From: Scylla paramamosain
Lineage: Eukaryota; Arthropoda; Malacostraca; Decapoda; Portunidae
DNA length: 64,000 nucleotides
NCBI RefSeq assembly: GCF_035594125.1
Contig: NC_087178.1
Coordinates: 12,484,751-12,548,750 of the forward strand
Reading direction: 5' to 3'
The notes under the pieces are model-generated. The model was given only the letters and a program-made list of their open reading frames with translations. It was not told the origin of the DNA and did no database searches. This document shows positions 60,113 through 64,000 of this stretch, one piece after another; positions within the stretch are counted from its first letter, which is position 1; each line of letters opens with the position of its first letter. The translations under genes and the position numbers were made by a program.

Positions 60113-61943
60113 CTTAATGGGACGGACCCCAAGACGGACCCCAAGGGATTTTATCAGGTATACAGGACGAAGAATAAGGATACTGTAGGTCCATTAAAGG
60201 CAGCAGATGGGGAGCTGGTTAGTTCTGAGGAGGAGATAAGTAAACTTCTGAATTATTATTTTTTAACTGTCTTCATCCAGGAAAACATGCAGGATATGCC
60301 AGATAGTGAACAGGTGTTTAGAGCAGATGAGAATGAGAAGCTGACAGATATTTCCATAACTAGGGAGATAGTGGAAAAGGAGATAGATAAGCTAAAAAGT
60401 TCAAGACACCAGGACCTGATGAAATATATCCCAGAGTACTTAAGGAATGTAAAGAGATTATTAGTGAGCAAGTAGTTTCTGTCTTTAGGAAATCACTGGA
60501 GTCGGGTGAGGTACCAGTAATGTGGAGGCAGGCTACTGTAGTACCCATCTTTAAGAAAGGAGATAAAACTTAAGCGTCTAATTATAGACCTGTCAGCTTA
60601 ATTTCAGTTGTAGGTAAAATGTTAGAGTCAATAATAGCGAGGAACATTAGGGAACATTTAGACAAACATAACTTGATAAATCAGTCACAGCATGGCTTCA
60701 CGAAGGGGAAGTCTTGCCTGACAAACTTGTTAAGTTTTTACAGTAAGGTGTACGAGGCAGTAGATAATGGTGATAGTTATAATATCTTATATCTGGACTT
60801 TAGTAAAGCATTTGACAAGGTACCCCATCAAAGGCTCCTGAGAAAGGTTAGGGCACACGGTATAGATGGGAAGGTGTTAGGTTGGATAGGGTCATGGCTT
60901 GGTAACAGGCGACAGAGAGTGGTAATAAACGGCTCGAAATCCGAGTGGGGTCATGTAATTAGTGGGGTGCCACATTGATCAGTATTAGGGCCATTGTTAT
61001 TTCTAATATATATCAATGACTTGGATAGTGGTAGATTAGTAGTAGATTGGTAGATTGGATAGTAGTAGGTAGATTAATTAGGTCAGAATCGGATGCCATC
61101 GCCTTGCAAGCAGATTTAGGTAGAATGAATGAATGGACGGATAGATGGCAAATGCAATTTAATATCAATAAATGCAAAGTGCTTAGCGTAGGTAGAGGAA
61201 ACCCACACAATAGGTACACATTAAACAACCAAACTCTGGTAGGTACAGGGTACGAGAAAGATTTAGGAGTTATAGTTAGCTCTGAACTCCGTCTAGGGAA
61301 ACAATGCATAGAAGCCAGAAACAAGGCAAATAGGGTACTAGGATTCATTTTTAGGAGTGTTAAAAGTAGAAGGCCCGAAGTAATATTAAAGTTATACTTG
61401 GCGCTGGTCAGACCTCATCTAGACTACGCTGTGAAGTTCTGGTCCCCACATTACAGGAAAGATATAGGTCTATTAGAATCAGTACAGAGGAGAATGACTA
61501 AAAGGATACAGGGGATGAGGAATATTCCTTACGAGGCGAGGGTGAAGCTGTTAAATTTACATTCTTTAGAGAGACGTAGGTTAAGAGGAGACCTGATAGA
61601 AGTCTTTAAGTGGTATAAGGGTTATAACAAGGGAGATGTAAGCAAAATTCTTAGGATCAGCAACCAGGGTAGAACAAGAAATAACGGGTTCAAGCTTGAA
61701 AAATTTAGGTTTAGGAAGGAGATAGGAAAAAATTGGTTCTCAAATAGAGTGGTAGATGAGTGGAACGGACTCAGTAATCATGTAGTTAGTGCTAGGACAC
61801 TAGAGAGCTTTAAGAGAAGTTTAGACAAGTTTATGGACGGGGATAACAGATGGAAATAGGTAGGTATATTTCATACAGGGAATGCCACGTGTAAGCCTGG
61901 TCGCTTCTTGCAGCTTCCCTTATTTCTTATGTTCTTATGTTCT
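60113..61943 (+). mobile_element. CR1-like LINE copy h, catalytic loop lost
   Basis: Starts with TDPKTDPKGFYQVYRTKN (a small duplication of ACGGACCCCAAG), then ENMQDMPDSEQVFRADENEK. A one-base loss near 60402 shifts the frame; RT follows at 60619-60978: SQHGFTKGKSCL, LDFSKAFDKVPHQRLL, GVPH then stop where others have GVPQGS. Where FADDTKIG should be (about 61030-61070) there are only GTAGATTA-like repeats. C-terminal frame 61047-61859 is intact to FMDGDNRWK. Octamer tail TTCTTATG at 61926-61943. Confidence 0.9.
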
Positions 61944-61952
61944 AATATCCAT

Positions 61953-61953
<1 letters not shown>

Positions 61954-61996
<43 letters not shown>
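61954..61996. repeat. (GA)n microsatellite
   Basis: About 43 bp of GA directly after the CR1 tail. Confidence 0.95.
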
Positions 61997-61999
<3 letters not shown>

Positions 62000-62499
62000 G
62001 ATCTCTGAAGATGCCATGTAGTGCGTAAGCCTCAAGGGTTTCGGCTGATGGTTGGCTGCGCTGTACCAGTTATGGCCTTTTCATCTAAGTCCCTGCAGTG
62101 CAATTCCCTAGTGCATCCCTCACATGGTTTATCACATACAGAATGTCACCAAGGGCAGGCAGAACTCTCGATCAGCTGAGCATCAGGAACAGGGGGACAG
62201 GGACACCTATCCTTTGCAAAAAAGTGAAGTGTTGGTTTGTAATCCTGCCGCCTAAATATAATTTTAGACGCATTAGGAGTACCCCTCACCACTCCTAGCC
62301 ACTAAAAGTCTTTTAGATCTTAAAAGTGATTATGCATTACTTTTAAGGATATTTTTGCAGTAAAAGTAAAACTCGTCACTAAAAGTACTTTTGGCCTATT
62401 AAAAATGATTATGTATACAAGCCCCGGGGAGTGACAAAAAATCAAATTGACTGTATAACGATAAATCAAAGATTCAAAAATTCAATATAGCAATGTAAA
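61997..62499. other. No gene; AAAAGT/ACTTTT motif cluster at 62296-62412
   Basis: Alternating CTTTTA, TAAAAGT, ACTTTTA and AAAAGTACTTTTGG motifs in both orientations, with short palindromes such as CTTTTAGATCTTAAAAG. Possibly the end of a DNA transposon. Otherwise unassigned. Confidence 0.35.
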
Positions 62500-64000
62500 A
62501 TATATCTTGTGGCAGACTGTGGGCAAGGAACACGATCATGTCCCAGTTGCTGCAAACATGAGAATTCAAAAGAATACAGAGGAAAAACAAGAACCAAAAA
62601 GAGAATGGAGTACTCTACTGAAGGACGAGAAGGTCAAGAACAGATTCGAAGTATTGTCACTAGTAGAAGAAACAGACGGGATTGAGAAGTGGGAATCTTA
62701 CAAGACGCATTAGTAACAAAAGCGTTTCTACCTAAAACACATAAAAAGCAAGACAAAAAATGGATGATACTGAAAATTTTGGAACTTATGGACAAAAAAA
62801 ATATGCAAAGAAAATCACGAAATGTATGTGGAGGTGTAGAGGGAAATAAAGACAAAGACAAAGAAAAAAGAAGAATGGCTAAATGACAGATGTAAAGATA
62901 TAGAACAAATTGCTACTTGTGTATGAAAAGGTGAGAGAGATGACTGGGAAGAAGAAATCATCAAAAGTCTGTAATTATGGACACACAAGAGAATCTGTTA
63001 ATGAAAATTGATAAAATATTAAAACAGATGGGAAGAATACACACAAGACTTGTATAAAGAGGAGAAATCCCGGAGTTTGAAGATGTTTCGGAAGGTCCAT
63101 AAATACAGAAAAAATAAATAACAGCAGTCATAGCAAAGATGAAAAATGTTAAAGCAGCGGATGAAAAATAGTGGTGGTAGAAATGATGAGAGCAGCGGGT
63201 GATCTAGCTGTGGATAAAATAACATAGCTAGTGACTAAAATACATTGAAAGGGATATGTACCAAAAGCCATGCAAGAGGCAATATTCACAGCCATTCCTA
63301 AGAAAATGGAAACTTTTGAATGTGAAAATCACAAAACGATTAGTAATATGAGTCAGATGCGAAAGATAATTCTTGGAGTCTTGAGAAATAGATAGAAGAG
63401 AAAGACTGAGGAAAATGTAGGAAAAGAAGAGTTTGGCTTTAGGAAGGGGATGGATACCAGCAATGCCATTTTTTGCCTAAGAACTATTATTGAGAAAGCA
63501 GTGGAAATGCAGAAGGATTTATACTTGTATTTTGTTATGAAAAGCGTTTTATGTAGTAAGGCAACAAGAACTCGTGAAAATATTCAAGGAAACAGGAATG
63601 GATGGTAAAGATATAAGATTGATAACAGTTTTGTATTGGAATGAAAAAGCAGCTATGGAAGTTGGGAAAATGAAGTCAGAATGGATAGATATAAGGAGAG
63701 GAGTGAGGCAGGGGTGTGTACTTTCCCCAGACCTCTTCTTATATGGTCAGAAATGTATGGAAAGTTTAATAGATTTGGAGGGAGTGAGAATTGGAGGAAG
63801 GAACGTGACAAATATACGGTATGCCAGTGATACAGTTCTTTTGGCAGATTCAGAGGAAAAGTTACAAAGGTTTGTGAATGAAGTGAAAGAAGCAAGTCAG
63901 GAGAGAGGTCTAAAGATAAAACACAAAGAAGACGGAGGTTTTGGGAATAACAAAGAGAAGACAAAGACTGAGAGTACGAACATATATACTGGTGTAAGGC
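62500..64000 (+). mobile_element. RTE-like LINE, decayed RT, runs off the window
   Basis: Lys/Glu-rich pre-RT fragments (62507-62886), then in several frames EEFGFRKGMDTSNAIFCLR near 63427, GVRQGCVLSPDLFLYGQKCM near 63705, and RYASDTVLLADSEEKLQ near 63820. The catalytic YADD is YASD, so the first metal-binding Asp is Ser. Then GLKIKHKEDGG. Decayed; continues past 64000. Confidence 0.72.

Overview
This is a eukaryotic, gene-poor and very repeat-rich piece of nuclear DNA. Long (TA)n, (CA)n, (GA)n and trinucleotide arrays, many APE-type non-LTR retrotransposons, Gypsy-like LTR elements and DNA-transposon remnants make up most of it. The style, together with an invertebrate-looking sarcosine dehydrogenase, suggests a decapod crustacean, perhaps a crab. 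That assignment is inference. Nothing prokaryotic is visible.

The only host gene I can support is mitochondrial sarcosine dehydrogenase (SARDH), all on the minus strand. Seven phase-consistent exons at 40972-49053 encode the C-terminal ~650 residues, ending in a stop and a nearby polyadenylation signal. Three phase-consistent exons at 3666-5245 encode the N-terminal ~146 residues: a presequence, the GGGVLG FAD-binding loop and the WHTAG histidine motif. In minus-strand order the N-terminal exons lie downstream of the C-terminal ones, and about 120 middle residues are absent. The window therefore holds either the tail of one SARDH copy followed by the head of a second (tandem duplication), or one gene rearranged in the genome or in the assembly.

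Layout. 1-3420: a minus-strand LINE (called LINE-M here) split by a CR1-like element. 3666-5245: SARDH head. 5490-8330: arrays, an LTR fragment, an internally deleted LINE-M piece and a two-copy unknown repeat. 8330-10200: decayed hAT transposase. 10880-12700: GC-richer DNA with a minus-strand retropepsin remnant. 12963-15013: dinucleotide and trinucleotide arrays. 16041-22500: a decayed Gypsy-like LTR element. 22501-23150: trinucleotide arrays. 23420-27760: a LINE (LINE-E) with a PIF/Harbinger-type insertion. 27850-29975: a 5'-truncated RTE-like LINE with an almost open reverse transcriptase. 30000-32860: mostly unassigned DNA with one striking hairpin. 32874-34286: very long TA array joined to a CR1 piece. 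38175-39351: ~96-bp satellite. 39352-40308: LINE-M 5' end. 40972-49053: SARDH tail, with an LTR element and CR1 copies in its introns. 49120-64000: RTE-like, LINE-M, LINE-N (I/Nimb-like) and CR1 pieces, nested and partly inverted.

The mobile elements are nearly all broken by truncation, frameshift, stop codon or loss of a catalytic residue. Most biological interest lies in how they sit relative to SARDH and to each other: an LTR element whose target duplication falls in a splice donor, a CR1 dimer inside a GA array, fold-back 5' ends, and nested insertions that can be dated relative to each other.
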